Below the pieces are notes generated by a model that saw nothing but the letters and a program-made list of their open reading frames with translations, was not told where the DNA came from and searched no databases. A DNA stretch of 64,000 nucleotides from NCBI GenBank assembly GCA_037367405.1, contig JAZKJV010009330.1, positions 124,001 through 188,000 on the forward strand, given 5' to 3'. Each line of letters starts with the position of its first letter. Position 1 is the stretch's first letter. This document shows, one piece after another, positions 55,265 through 64,000 of the stretch. The stretch comes from Ottelia alismoides. Lineage: Eukaryota; Streptophyta; Magnoliopsida; Alismatales; Hydrocharitaceae. The position numbers and the translations under genes were made by a program.

Positions 55265-57972
55265 CTTTGTATAGACACCTAGGGTGGGTGTCACGGATCC
55301 TGTCGGACGGCAGGCAGTCGGGTTCTGATCCATTGGCAACTTTGCTGTGCTGGAAGGTGCGGGCCCTTGTCCTTCGGAGTTGACGTGTAATGTTCAGATT
55401 GAAAAAGCTTCATTTTGGGTCTTTGTTATGATTCTTTTGCCACCATCACCACCCCTCGTGATGCTAGAAACCACAAGCGGTGAGTCTTCAACAGTTCCAA
55501 TGACGTCTCACCGTCGATTTCACCTACCCGTCAATCAACATTCACTGGAACCTATTTTGGAAAGAATTCAAAAGGGGCATCTTTCTCGCATCTAAACGAG
55601 GGTAGATTGTTTGAGCAATTACAATTGGAAAGAATGGCAAGAGACATGAGTCACCTTCCACCTTTGACAAGCTTGGCGGCGAAGTCACTTCGGGTTGTTC
55701 CCCTATCTAATGCTTTGTTGCCTCCAGCCTTCCTTTTGCGATGGAATTCAGAGCCCCTAGTTAGGTCAGTCGAAGAGCCTTTGCAGCTTTCATTAAAATC
55801 ATTCCCAGATTAATCGAACGATCCGAGTAGGAGGGCTCCACACCGAGATCCAATAATAATATGGGAGTCCGATTTAGGTCCAGGAAACCTGATTGATGAA
55901 GGGCTCCTTGCCAGGAGGTCTGCAATGACTGCTTTGAACATCTCCTCCGTGCTGTCATGTAACTCATGTCTGAGCAAGCCAAAAACAATGACCCTAGTGG
56001 CTTCTTCTCAGATTTTCATGATGGTGCCAGATCCTGTGGATCGGGCGACCAATCCTTTGCCACTAATGGTGAATCTGGATGACGTGGAGGTTACATAACC
56101 CTTCCGATGGCACAATCCGAGGGGATTGCAACTGTGAACCAAGTTCAGCTCTTGGCATGGGATGAAGAAGGAAATGTGGTTCCTAACCAACTCTCTATCG
56201 CGTTTACAGATGTTGGTATGATTTTGGAACAAGCTGAGGTTGGAGAAGAACATACACTACCCCTTTGGTTTCCCCCTAGAACAAGCAGTCCCAGGCTTGA
56301 AAATATCATGGGCCCTGTCCAATCATATGCCTCTTCCTCCCATTCAAATGATGTGAGAGGGGTTGGGGGCAAGGTTAAAAGATATCGACCTCAAACACAT
56401 CTAGTAGTGAATAAGTCCACCACTGTGACTTGTTCCAAGGAGAAGTCCGAGGTTGCAAGAATAACATGCGTGGTGCTAGCTTCGGGTCAAAAAACGTAGA
56501 GTTAATGAAGGTGCTGATATGGAATGTTAGGAGTCTGGGTGATCTGGAGAGGAGGGGCATAGTTGGTACTATGCTAAAAGATTGGTTTTGTGATGTGATG
56601 ATGCTATAGGAGACAAAATTATCCTCTTGCTCAGGTGCTGTTTGGAAGTCGATGAGTGCTGATGCTTTGTCTGATTTTTGAACTATCGATGCTTCCCGTT
56701 GTGTGGGTGGGCTAGTTGTAACATGAAAGGACTCACTTTTCTCCTTCGTGTCTGAATTGAAGGAAAGACACGTATTGACGGTCCTGCTGGAGAACACAAG
56801 TTTTGGGTCGTATGTTGCCGTTTCTTTCTACTATCCAAGTGTTCTTCTTGTCTGTGAGGCTCCTTCTGGTGGGCATCCATCGACGAGTAGAGTTGATTAT
56901 GAAAAGAGTTTTTTTATGGGAAAAATCGGGCTAAGAGGGCTCGTGTATCCATCTTGTGGACTGGGATACTATCACTCAAAACAAATCGTGGTGTACACCG
57001 CCTGAAATCTTTGAATGAGGTGCTTATGCTGAAGTAGGTTCGCAGACTTTGGGGGAGGAGTGAAGACCTTTGCTGCAGACTTATCCACCACGTTTACAAT
57101 ATATACCAACCAATGGGAACATTGCGGGGACCGCATCCTATTTTTCATTGGCATTTTGGAAGGGGATCAATATTTTGCATTTTGAATGGATGACTGGACG
57201 AACATTGGAGTGCTTGCTAGGCGCTACCATCGTCTTTTAGCGTTAGTAACTGATCATGAGGTACGAGTTGCGGACTGCTGGATGGAGGGGAATTGGATGC
57301 CAACTTTCATAACTAGCTCTACAAATCAACGTTTGGAAGAATTTTTATCTCTTAGTTGACTTGAATGGGGTCGAAAGACTAACGGGGGAGCGAGACCATT
57401 GGGTAAGACGATACCTTCTCAATAAAGAAAGCATCATACAGAGCAGTGGTCAGACATCCACATGTTGTGGAGGGTAGACTTATCCGGGATTGTAGTCTGA
57501 TCTGGAGCTTGAAACTCCCAACCAGATTCGGCATCTTCATGTGGTTTTTCAGAAGAAAGCGCATCCTCACAAGAGATCACTGTGCGAGATTTCTCGATGG
57601 GATGTTTGATTGTCCAATGTGTGATGACATGGAGATCATGGAGCAAGTGTGCGAGGACTTCGTGAATCTAGGAAGAACTGCACATTGTGTGGATGAACTT
57701 TTGAACTTTAACACATTTGAGGGCTTATGGGACTCTCTTTTTATGACGAAACATAGACCAAAGAAGGTTCTTTTCTTTCTTACGGTGGTTGTTTGGGCAT
57801 TGTGGCTAGCTAGAAATGGTGTAATCTTTAACATGCAGCACTTCTTTATTGAAAATGTAATTTCACATGCCAAAACTCTACCCGAGTCTTGGCTCCTGTA
57901 AGTATTTTGTTCTTTTAATATGATTGGGACATGTACCTTTGCGTGTTTCCTCCTTTTTTGGCTTCAAAAAAA
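55265..57972 (+). mobile_element. L1-type LINE with internal deletion (LINE C)
   Basis: 5'-truncated in ORF1 (GGGTGGGTGTCACGGATCC, related to LINE B near 48088). It continues through the rest of ORF1 to about 56500, the endonuclease start (VLIWNVRSLGDLERR, 56508; QETKLS motif with a TAG before it), then from about 56870 jumps to the region after RT (KRVFLWGK, GLRG, NEVLML). The palm with YADD is absent. A zf-RVT tail (57440-57900) and a poly(A) at 57966-57972 close it. Confidence 0.82.
56505..57900 (+). pseudogene. LINE C ORF2 remnant lacking the RT core
   Basis: Endonuclease N-terminus at 56508-56870 (WNVRSLG, ETKLSS, an ERHVLTVLLEN stretch), then without a break text from downstream of RT. 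The frame 57446-57901 reads VRHPHVVEGRLIRDCSLIWSLKLPTRFGIFMWFFRRKRILTRDHCARF and CPMC, a zf-RVT domain whose last ligands are damaged, then VVWALWLARN. Confidence 0.8.
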
Positions 57973-58034
57973 TGTCTCACAACTAAAGAATATCGAACAA
58001 AATAGAGAGTAGTGGTCCCCTCCTCTTGAAAAAG

Positions 58035-60098
58035 ATGGCGCAGTGGGAGCGACGCTCGTGGCGACCGAAGGTTCAAGGGGTTCAACGTCTGCATGATGAC
58101 CAAGGTGGCGGAGGCAGGGGTACTCGCGGTGGCGCAGGCAGGGGTACTCGCGGTGGCTCTATCGTGGGAAGCGTAGTTGGCGATGCGACGGAGGTCGGGG
58201 GTGGTGCGTGGGAGAGGGTCACGCATGCCAAGCCCGGGAAGCGCTGTTTCCGTTGTGGCGGGCGAGGACATGTTGCTTATGCATGTCGAGCTCCTCCTCG
58301 TTGCTTTCTCTGTGGCGAGGTAGGTCATTGCATGTATTCTTGCAGGGCTTCTGGAGATTCTGGCGCTAGTCGGGTTCGCATGGACTCTCGACGTTCGGCG
58401 CAACGTTGATGTGGCGATGGTTCGTACGCTCTCAAGGATTCTCGCTCGTTTGCTCAAGTTGTGCGCGACGGTGGTGCTGCTTCGAAAGGGCCTGTGGGGG
58501 GGAACGCCTCTCACCCTCCCTCACGTTCTAATGCTGACGTGGGCGGGGGGTCGGGGGTTCTCCATGATGAGGAGGTGCAAATGCAGGTCAGCTTGGGGGG
58601 TGCCGATGGGGTGCGTGGGATGCGCATGCATGACGTTCGTGGCAAGGGGGTTGACGTACGAAGGGCCTGTGCCCATAAGATGCCGGCGGTTGGGGTGACG
58701 ATGGAGGGAGCGCGGGCGCAGGGTGCTCCAACCTCGCATGCTGGCTCAGTGGAGCGCTTGGCCGTTGTGGGGGTGCTTCGAAGACCCGGAGTGGGTCGGG
58801 AGGAGATTCGCGCACGTACACTTCTTCTACTGGGAGACGACTTCCATGGGGATTTTTTCTTCTTAGACGACTATAGATGCTGTGTTCGTGGGCTCTCCCC
58901 GGAGCAACGGGAGACCCTTCTTTGCCAGGAGGATGATTCGCTCGTTAAATGGAGGCGACTGCGTGTTGCGGATGGCGCAACCTTTGACTCGGAAGTCTGC
59001 GTTGTCGAAGTTCGTGGGGTCCCATTCTTGTCTCGCACGGTGCATTGCCTATCCAAGGTCATCCGCGCTTGGGGCCAAATTCTGGCGGTCCTTGACGATG
59101 GTCTTACGCCGGGCTTAGATTGGAAGTGTACTCGGATTCTCATCGAGTGCTCCTCGACGTTTATCAGGTCTTTGGCTCATAAGGTGTTGTTCGAGAGTCT
59201 AGCTGTGGGGAGCTGGACCTTCAAGCTGGAATTCACTTTTCTGTCGCCGGCGGCGGCGCCGGTCTCTTCTCCACCCTCTCCGGCCGTGCATGGTGACGGT
59301 TCGTTCTCTGGAGCGGGCCTTGGCGGTTCACCTTCTGTCCGACACGTATCATTATTCAGGGACATTTTCGAAGCGTCGCAAGGACTTGGCGCTTTATCGG
59401 GTTTATCGCCTGGAAAGCCTCGGGACGCGCGTGCGGGAGAGGGCGCTCGTCATTTGGTTGCTTGGGATCTTCTCGAGGTCGATTCGCATTCTCCTGCAGC
59501 ATCCATTCTGCCGGCCAATCCCTTACACTTGGACTTCTCGGGGCACGGTACTGCGTTACCGCCTATCTCCGCGTCCGGATCCGATATCCCCGACTTATGG
59601 GCCCTTGCGAGGGACGGACCCGATCCAGCTATGCTATCGGAGCCTTTTATGTGGGCTTCCGATTATTTGTGTCCGCAACCAATTACTTCGATGCCCTTCT
59701 CCTCGGTGGCCCATCTGGAAGAAATTATCTCCCCGCCTAGCATGATGTCGGCTCTCCCTTTTACTTCGGAGGGCGCATCTCTGGGCAGCTCATTGCATGA
59801 GGATGCGGGTGTGTTGTTACCCCTCGAATATCAAGGGAATCCTTCTTCTCCGGCTTTTCGTACAGGTGACGGGGCACCTGGCGATTCTTCAACTGGTCAT
59901 ATGCCCGGCTCTTCAAGCCGCTCTAGTCTTTTTTGGAGCGCTGGGATTTCTCCCCCTTCCAGGTTTGGAAGAAGTTACACTCGACGCCGTCCCCCAAGAC
60001 TTGGGGATTCATCTCTCTCTTCGAGCCAGCTTTTGTGCGAGGCGGTGGCAGAGGCGGCAAGCCTCTTTCGCATTGGGGGACACTCTCCCCGTGGTTAA
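58035..60098 (+). pseudogene. LINE D ORF1 (RNA-binding protein) with one in-frame stop
   Basis: From ATG 58035, 687 sense/stop codons: a short basic N-terminus (MAQWERRSWRPK), a glycine/arginine stretch (GGRGTRGG units from two 24-bp repeats, 58107-58155), two CCHC knuckles at C71-C84 (CFRCGGRGHVAYAC) and C90-C103 (CFLCGEVGHCMYSC), a single TGA at 58407-58409, then a 545-codon open frame from 58461. That frame holds a folded domain around 58840-59250 (FFLDDYRCCVRGLSPEQRE, VRGVPFLSRTVHCLSKVIRAWGQI) resembling the DUF4283/RNA-binding part of plant LINE ORF1. Reading through TGA (likely from CGA by C-to-T change) restores the protein. It would coat element RNA. Confidence 0.87.
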
Positions 60099-60150
60099 TA
60101 TGGAGTGGCTCTGTTGTTGTCCGTGGTTTAGGGGACGTGTTTCGTGCTTA

Positions 60151-63100
60151 ATGAAAATTTTATCTTGGAATGTTCGTGGTCTTGGGGACCCTGATCGACG
60201 GCGTGCTTTGGGTTCTCATTTGATTGATTGGGATTGCGACGTTGCTCTTCTTCAAGAAACAAAATTATCAGGGGTGGACGACATTTTGTGGAAGTCCTTC
60301 GGTGCTGGTAGCTTCGATGCATTTCGCTCGTTGGATGCGGTCGGCGCATCGGGCGGGATTCTTTTGGCTTGGCAGTCGTCAAGATTCTCCTTTTCCTCTG
60401 CTCGTGTTGGGAGACATTCTATTTCTGTGGTACTCGCGAGGCCTGATTCTAATGCTTCAATGGCATTCACTTGCGTATAGGTGCCTATTTGTCATATCGC
60501 TCGTCGAGAGCTCTGGGAAGACTTGCGCGACGATGCCGTGGCTTTTGGAGACACCCCCTGGATCTTGGGGGGCAACTTTAACGTGACCTTGCTCTCGCAT
60601 GACCGTCCTCGTGGTCGTGGGGGGCAAGATCCGGGCTCTTCTGATTTTATGGAGTTCATCCAGGACTTGGCTCTCGAGGGGCTGGTGGCAAATGACATTA
60701 AATACACTTGGAGGAATAATGCTTCTCGATCTCGTTTAGACAGATTCTTGGCGAATGGACGCTTGATGGAGGCTTTCCCGCTTTGCTCGGTTTCTTCTCG
60801 GCCACGATCGTTCTCTGACCATAGCCCCATTATTTGGGATTCCGGGGAATCTTTTCGGCCGCGTGGCCTCTTTCGCTATGAGCGATGCTGGCTGTTGGAG
60901 CCGTCCTTCAGGGACCTCGTACGCAACCATTGGTCCCAGTCAACTTATGCCGGTAGTGCGGCCCGTCGCTTTGATCATAAACTTTCCTCCCTCAGGAAAT
61001 TATTGGCATCCTTTAAAATTGAATCCCGTCAAGCACGTATTCTCGCTCGTACGGAGGCTGATGACATCATTCTGCGTTTGGATCGCTTAGAGTGCGAGAG
61101 GGAATTACTTCCCGAGGAGTTGGCCGAACGTGCTTCGGCAACGCAGGTGGTTGCGGCGGAGGACAGGAAGAGGGCAATCGAATGGCGCCAGCGCTCACGC
61201 TTGAGATGGATCTCTGATGGGGATGCGAACACTGCCTTCTTTCACCGGGTTGCCAGTGGTAGAAAACGTGCTAACTCAATTTTTTCTCTCACAGTTAATG
61301 GCTCTCTCATTCGGGGGGAGAAGGAGTTGGACGTGGCCTTGGGAGCTTATTTTAAAGGCGCCTTTGACCGTCAACCTTTGCGCTCGTGGCGGTGGTGTGG
61401 CCGTGGGGCTTCGGTGCTTGCGGCTTCGGATGCGTCGACGATTATCAGGCCTTTTTCTTTGGATGAGCTCAAGGGGGCGGTTTGGGATCTCAACATGGAC
61501 GCTGCCCCCGGTCCTGATGGCTTCCCTATTTCTTTTTATCGCGACTTCTGGGACGTGGTCGCTTGTGACGTCTTGGACGTTGCACACGAATTTTGTACGG
61601 GGAACAGTGGATTTAACAGAATCAACAGGGCTGATATTGTTTTGATTCCTAAGTCTCCTTCGGCCAACCGTATCGAGGACTTCCGCCCTATATCTAATGG
61701 CATTTATTTAATCATTGCTAAGGCTCTCGCCAGGAGACTTGCGCCTCTCCTCCATTCGCTCATATCGCCCTCACAGACCGCTTTTGTTCGTGGGAGGCAA
61801 ATTTCCGAATGTTATGCGGTGGCGTCCGAGATCATAGAAGCTTGGCGCAGGAATGATATAAAGGGGATTCTGTGGAAAATCGACTTCGCTAAGGCTTATG
61901 ATACTTTGGACTGGCGCTTCTTATGGTCGGTTCTCACACGGCGGGGATTCCCGTCGATCTGGATCTCTTGGATTCGGCGATGTGTGACCACTGCTTCTTT
62001 CTTAGTTATTCTCAATGGTTGCCCGGCTGGGGGGTCTTTCCAACCTTGCAGGGGGGTCCGGCAGGGATGCCACCTCGCCCCCCTTCTTTTCGTTTTGGCG
62101 GTGGATGTTTTGCCTCGTATGATTGAAGGTGTTGCGGAGGCCGGCCTTACGCGCGGTTGCTCTTTGGGTCCCTATCATATTCCTCTATTACAGTTTGCTG
62201 ATGACACTATATGTTTCATTGAGGGCGGCATCACAAACGCTTCGGGTATGGCTACTACTCTTCAGTTATTCAGTGAGATGTCGTGCCTCCTCATTAACGG
62301 GAACAAGTCCAAAGTCGTTCCGTTCGCTATGTCGCAGGAGGAGGCAATGGATTGCGCTCGGCTGATGGGTTCTTCTCCGAGCGGCCTCCCCTTGGAGTAT
62401 CTTGGCTTGCCGCTGACGGTGGGCCGTGCACGGCTGCGTGACTGGCAAAAGGTGGTTGAGAAGATGGAGACTAGACTGGCTGGGTGGCGCGCGGCACTCC
62501 TCTCCAGGGGGGACAGTTAGTGCTTCTAAAATCGGTTCTTTCCTCGATCCCAATTTACTTCTTATCTGTGCGTGGCATGCCAATGGGGATCCGGGTGAGG
62601 TTGGAGAAGTGTATGCGGGGGTTTCTTTGGGGCAGGAAAGGCGATGGGAGAAGGGGGGTTCATTTGGTGGGTTGGGAGGATGTCTCGCGGCCTAAGCGGG
62701 AGGGGGGCTTGGGTGTGAGACGGTTGGAGGTGGTGAATGGAGCATCGTTACTCAAATGGGAGGCGAGGGTGTGGGGTAGGGAGGAGAATTTCATGTTGAA
62801 GTGCCTTAGGGAGGCGGCGGGGGTCGATTTGATATCCGCTTTCGCGGGGGCGGATCGAGGCCCACATTTCATCCTTGTGCCGTGGTGTGTTTGCCGCTTT
62901 TAATCGCAACATATCTTTATTTAAACCAATTCTCGGTGATGGTAATTCCTTCCGCTTCTGGACGGATGATTGGACCGGAAGGGGTATTTTGCAGATTATG
63001 TATCCTCGGCTTTGCGCGCTGGCGCTCGACAAGGACGCCACCGTGGCGTCATGCTGGGCCGGTGGATGTTGGTGCCCTCTCTTTGCCGCAAATCTTTCGG

Positions 63101-63687
63101 ATCAGCGTTTGGATGATTTCACCTCCATGTTGATTTTTCTCTCGAACGCTCCCACACCCGTTGGGGGGCGTGATCATCTGGCTTGGAAAGACGGTCCTTT
63201 CTCTTCCAGGAAGGCGTACCACGCTCTTATTCCTTCAGCTGTGGGGGACGATGCGACTTTATTGGGTCATTGCAAGTTCATTTGGAAACTCAAACTACCG
63301 GAACGAGTTGGTGTCTTTCTTTGGCTACTTCGGCATGGTCGGCTGTTAACTAGAGATCGATGTGCAATTATGTTTCCTAATGTTACGAGGACGTGTGGTC
63401 TATGTGGTACGGAGGAGGAAACCAGCGGCCACCTTTTCCTTCAGTGCGACTGTGTTCGTGCTCTCTGGGACGATCTGGGATGGCTGAATATCTCCGACTT
63501 TGGTGCGTTTTGCGACAGCTTGATGAATTCTCGGGGTCGATCTAGGGTGGACCTCGTGGACCCAATTGCGCGCTTATGGAGCATCTGGTTAGGAAGAAAC
63601 GAGGCACTCTTTGCTCGGCAGCGGTTCTACAAGGAAAATATTCGCATCTCGGCTGCACGCTTTCTTCATGATTGGACTTCTGGGTAG
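60151..63687 (+). pseudogene. LINE D ORF2 (endonuclease-reverse transcriptase), nearly intact
   Basis: ATG 60151, 52 bases after ORF1. Codons 1-230 form the AP-endonuclease: LSWNVRGLG, LLQETKLSG, GASGGILLAW, a TAG at 60478 where the family has tyrosine (V-Y-x-P), GGNFNVTLL at codons 141-145 where GDFN is expected (catalytic Asp to Asn at codon 142), and SDHSPI. RT follows: PGPDGFPISFYRDFW, DFRPIS, DFAKAYDTLDWRFLW, GVRQGCHLAP and intact FADD at 62194-62205. Near 62505 a one-base loss in a G run shifts frame (stop at 62518); the true text continues in another frame to about 62890 and returns to the first frame (62875-63687) with the zf-RVT domain (CGLCGTEEETSGHLFLQC). About 1,178 codons in all, normal for a plant L1. 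Confidence 0.92.
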
Positions 63688-63835
63688 CATAATGCATGTG
63701 CGTTGGGGGTATCTATTATTCGATATCATGTAGCGTTTGTCTTGTTCTTCCATCTTGTAAGTACTCTTTTCTTTACGTTTTAATACATTGGGACGAACAC
63801 CACTGAGTGTCTCCCCCTTTTTGAGCGTCAAAAAA
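63688..63835 (+). other. LINE D 3' untranslated region and poly(A)
   Basis: TTGTAAGTACTC...CCCCCTTTTTGAGCGTC followed by about eight A residues. The same pattern (CTCCTTTTTTGGCTTC plus A run) ends LINE C and, more weakly, LINE B. Confidence 0.85.
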
Positions 63836-63850
63836 AATAGAGAGTAGTGG

Positions 63851-64000
63851 AATTTGATCCTAGTTACATGTCTATTTACATACTCTAACGTTGATCATAA
63901 TAAATAGCTGAGACAAACAAGATTGTGGGTGCAAGAGATGGGGGGTCGGTGTTGTGATGGTGGGTGGGAGCGATGCTACTGTCCACGTCATTGGTGTCGG
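63851..64000. other. Sequence beyond LINE D
   Basis: 150 bases in which I recognise nothing; they should continue the sequence interrupted at 58015. Confidence 0.5.

Larger units (their letters stand above)
58016..63835 (+). mobile_element. Nearly intact full-length L1-type LINE (LINE D)
   Basis: 5820 bp with 15-bp target duplication AATAGAGAGTAGTGG (58001-58015, 63836-63850), ORF1, ORF2, a 3' untranslated region and a short poly(A). Both ORFs are almost complete: one stop in ORF1, one stop and a compensating pair of frameshifts in ORF2. Its GC-rich coding sequence contrasts with the AT-rich surroundings. It inserted about 30 bases downstream of LINE C's poly(A). Confidence 0.95.

Noticed and set aside
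58026..60098. Long GC-rich open frame as a host gene
   Set aside because: It is LINE ORF1: two knuckles, followed 52 bases later by endonuclease-RT, and the whole is bounded by a 15-bp target duplication and poly(A).
1..64000. A previously undescribed enzymatic, defence or regulatory system
   Set aside because: Nearly every coding block can be assigned to copia, RTE or L1 proteins or to the PHD exons; the unexplained parts are non-coding, AT-rich or too short to support such a claim.

Overview
This window looks like nuclear DNA from a flowering plant, and almost all of it is transposable-element sequence. Evidence for a plant: Ty1/copia pol remnants primed by the plant initiator-Met type site (TGGTATCAGAGC), plant L1-type LINEs with CCHC knuckles and a C-terminal zf-RVT domain, an RTE-type LINE, hAT elements with 8-bp target duplications, a TRIM, and two exons of a plant PHD-finger family gene. 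I cannot name the species or decide monocot versus dicot. No rRNA, tRNA, CRISPR or bacterial feature is visible.

Layout. 1-9394: three related copia elements with short (about 145 bp) LTRs; one (3475-8593) is complete and sits inside another, flanked by a perfect ATATG duplication. 9536-14373: a minus-strand copia element split by a non-autonomous LTR element (10310-12882). 14690-23355: a minus-strand RTE LINE, split by an inverted RTE 3' fragment (15117-15780) and by a complete copia element (16974-21834, perfect CTTCT duplication). 25216-26060: two exons of a PHD-finger gene, the only host coding sequence I recognise. 26300-32770: an old L1 LINE carrying a hAT element, which carries a small gag-only LTR element. 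32773-44167: a decayed copia element cut by a hAT (which holds a TRIM), a retroposon tail, a MITE, a second hAT, an unidentified 0.3 kb block and a 4.2 kb cryptic insertion (which holds a third hAT type). 44168-about 46500: a minus-strand relative of the 10310-12882 element, with another MITE copy. 46917-47554: an LTR-like block. 47555-53148, about 55265-57972 and 58016-63835: three L1 LINEs, the last nearly intact with a 15-bp target duplication.

How it works together: the copia, RTE and L1 elements encode their own replication proteins (gag/protease/integrase/reverse transcriptase/RNase H, or ORF1 plus endonuclease/reverse transcriptase). Nearly all carry stops, frameshifts or lost catalytic residues. 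The MITE, hAT fragments, TRIM and gag-only or non-coding LTR elements are non-autonomous and would have needed enzymes supplied from elsewhere. Insertion order can be read from target duplications for most nested pairs.

I see no new enzymatic or defence system. The most interesting material is a well-resolved nested insertion history, a repeated 208-226 bp hAT MITE, two non-autonomous LTR families, a hAT junction caught in a tandem duplication, and a nearly intact L1.
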